DNA from: Hyphomicrobiales bacterium
GTDB taxonomy: Bacteria; Pseudomonadota; Alphaproteobacteria; Rhizobiales; Xanthobacteraceae
Assembly: GCA_003133345.1 (NCBI GenBank)
Contig: PKXB01000041.1
Location: forward strand, 9,384 to 16,180
Reading direction: 5' to 3'
Length of the DNA: 6,797 nucleotides
Shown: in pieces, positions 5,854 to 6,797 of the stretch
How the letters are laid out: the number at the start of each line of letters is the position of its first letter
Position numbering within the stretch: position 1 is the stretch's first letter
The notes under the pieces: generated by a model
Told to the model about the DNA's origin: nothing
Databases searched by the model: none
The model's input: the letters and a program-made list of their open reading frames with translations, nothing else
Program-made: the position numbers and the translations under genes

Positions 5854-6797
5854 ATGCTTGTCATCGACGATCTCACCGTACGCATAGGCGGCCGCGCGCT
5901 TTTGGAAGGCGCCTCCGCCCGCATCGTTCCCGGCGCCCGGGTCGGCCTGGTCGGCCGCAACGGCTCCGGCAAGACCACGCTGTTCAACGTGATCGCGGGC
6001 GATATGTCGCCCGAGCACGGCTCCATCGAGCTGCCGCCGCGCTGGCGTATCGGACGGCTGGCGCAGGAAGCACCGAATGGTCCGGAGAGCCTGCTCGAGG
6101 TCGTGCTGAAGGCGGATCGCGAACGCAGCGCGCTGCTGACGGAAGCCGAAACCGCGCACGATCCCCATCGCATCGCCGAGATCCAGACCAGGCTCGCCGA
6201 TATGGGCGCGCATGCGGCGCCGGCGCGCGCCGCCGCGATCTTGTCGGGACTTGGTTTCTCCAACGCCGACCAGGCGCGCCCCTGTTCGGAATTCTCGGGT
6301 GGCTGGCGCATGCGGGTGGCGCTCGCCGCCACGCTGTTCGCCGAGCCCGATCTGCTGATGCTGGACGAACCGACCAACTATCTCGATCTCGAAGGAACGC
6401 TGTGGCTGCAGGATCACCTAGCGCGCTATCCGCACACCATGATGATCATCAGCCATGACCGCGACCTGTTGGACAACGCTGTCGACCAAATTCTGTCGTT
6501 GGAAGCCAAGAAGCTCACGCTCTATCGCGGCGGCTATTCGGACTTCGAACGCCTGCGCAGCGAGCGATTGACGCTCGACCAGAAGATGATCAAGAAGCAG
6601 GACGCGCAACGCAAGCATATGCAGGCCTTCGTCGACCGTTTCCGCGCCAAGGCGACCAAGGCGCGGCAGGCGCAATCCCGCCTGAAGATGCTGGCCAAGA
6701 TGCAACCGATTGTTTCGCTGGTCACCGAAGAAGTGCGGCCGATTCACTTTCCGGCGCCCGACAAGCTGCTGTCGCCGCCGATCATCGCCACCGACGA
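5854..6797 (+). CDS. ABC-F family ATPase, YheS-like, 3' end missing
   Basis: The first 314 residues of an ABC-F protein, a soluble tandem-ATPase class with no membrane domain that acts on the ribosome. The first nucleotide-binding domain is complete: Walker A GRNGSGKTT (34-42), signature FSGGW (147-151), Walker B and D-loop LMLDEPTNYLD (168-178), and switch histidine H201 in ISHDRDLL. The interdomain linker begins near residue 228. It is strongly charged, probably a coiled-coil hairpin, and contains VDRFRAKATKARQAQSR (260-276), which closely matches E. coli YheS as I recall it. The window ends soon after this linker, so the second ATPase domain (about 300 more residues in relatives) is not visible. 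The ATG has AAAAGG about 6 bases upstream. Related ABC-F proteins clear stalled or drug-bound ribosomes; the exact role of YheS-type members is less settled, and this sequence does not show antibiotic resistance. Confidence 0.95.
   Translation, partial: MLVIDDLTVRIGGRALLEGASARIVPGARVGLVGRNGSGKTTLFNVIAGDMSPEHGSIELPPRWRIGRLAQEAPNGPESLLEVVLKADRERSALLTEAETAHDPHRIAEIQTRLADMGAHAAPARAAAILSGLGFSNADQARPCSEFSGGWRMRVALAATLFAEPDLLMLDEPTNYLDLEGTLWLQDHLARYPHTMMIISHDRDLLDNAVDQILSLEAKKLTLYRGGYSDFERLRSERLTLDQKMIKKQDAQRKHMQAFVDRFRAKATKARQAQSRLKMLAKMQPIVSLVTEEVRPIHFPAPDKLLSPPIIATD

Noticed and set aside
5656..6417. 253-codon minus-strand open frame across the end of the DinB-like gene and the ABC-F gene
   Set aside because: It overlaps two well-supported genes on the other strand and shows no domain of its own.
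5328..6458. 376-codon plus-strand frame overlapping the DinB-like and ABC-F genes
   Set aside because: Extremely Arg-rich out-of-phase reading of both genes; the true frames carry all the motifs.

Overview
The window is GC-rich, tightly packed bacterial DNA. The protein sequences (PurN, NDK, a YheS-type ABC-F protein, a YjbE-type TerC) and the codon bias fit an alphaproteobacterium, most likely of the order Hyphomicrobiales (Bradyrhizobium/Xanthobacteraceae-like). That placement is inferred from sequence character; no search was run. I see no transposase, integrase, phage gene, tRNA, rRNA or CRISPR array. It looks like ordinary chromosome.

Left block (+ strand, 1-1785): the 3' part of purN (purine synthesis), cut by the window start, then two unrelated-looking DoxX-family membrane proteins of equal length (148 aa each), separated by 153 bp. 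Middle block (- strand, 5131 down to 1792): ndk, a TerC/YjbE-family membrane protein and a 702-residue molybdopterin oxidoreductase, with gaps of 26 and 14 bp. This looks like one operon driven by a promoter at about 5200-5228. It converges on the second doxX gene with only 6 bp between the two stop codons. Right block (+ strand, 5287-6797): a DinB-fold protein and, 39 bp later, the first half of a YheS-like ABC-F ATPase that runs off the window.

How the genes fit together: purN and ndk are housekeeping nucleotide genes, one making the purine ring and the other balancing NTP pools. The other genes sit between and beside them. The TerC-molybdoenzyme pair is the least explained part: a probable metal-ion membrane transporter translated just ahead of a soluble Mo/W enzyme of unknown substrate, whose best ribosome binding site lies across the terC stop codon. 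The DoxX proteins are often tied to redox or thiol stress, but nothing nearby names their role. No clear new multi-gene system is visible. The findings are candidate points of modest interest.
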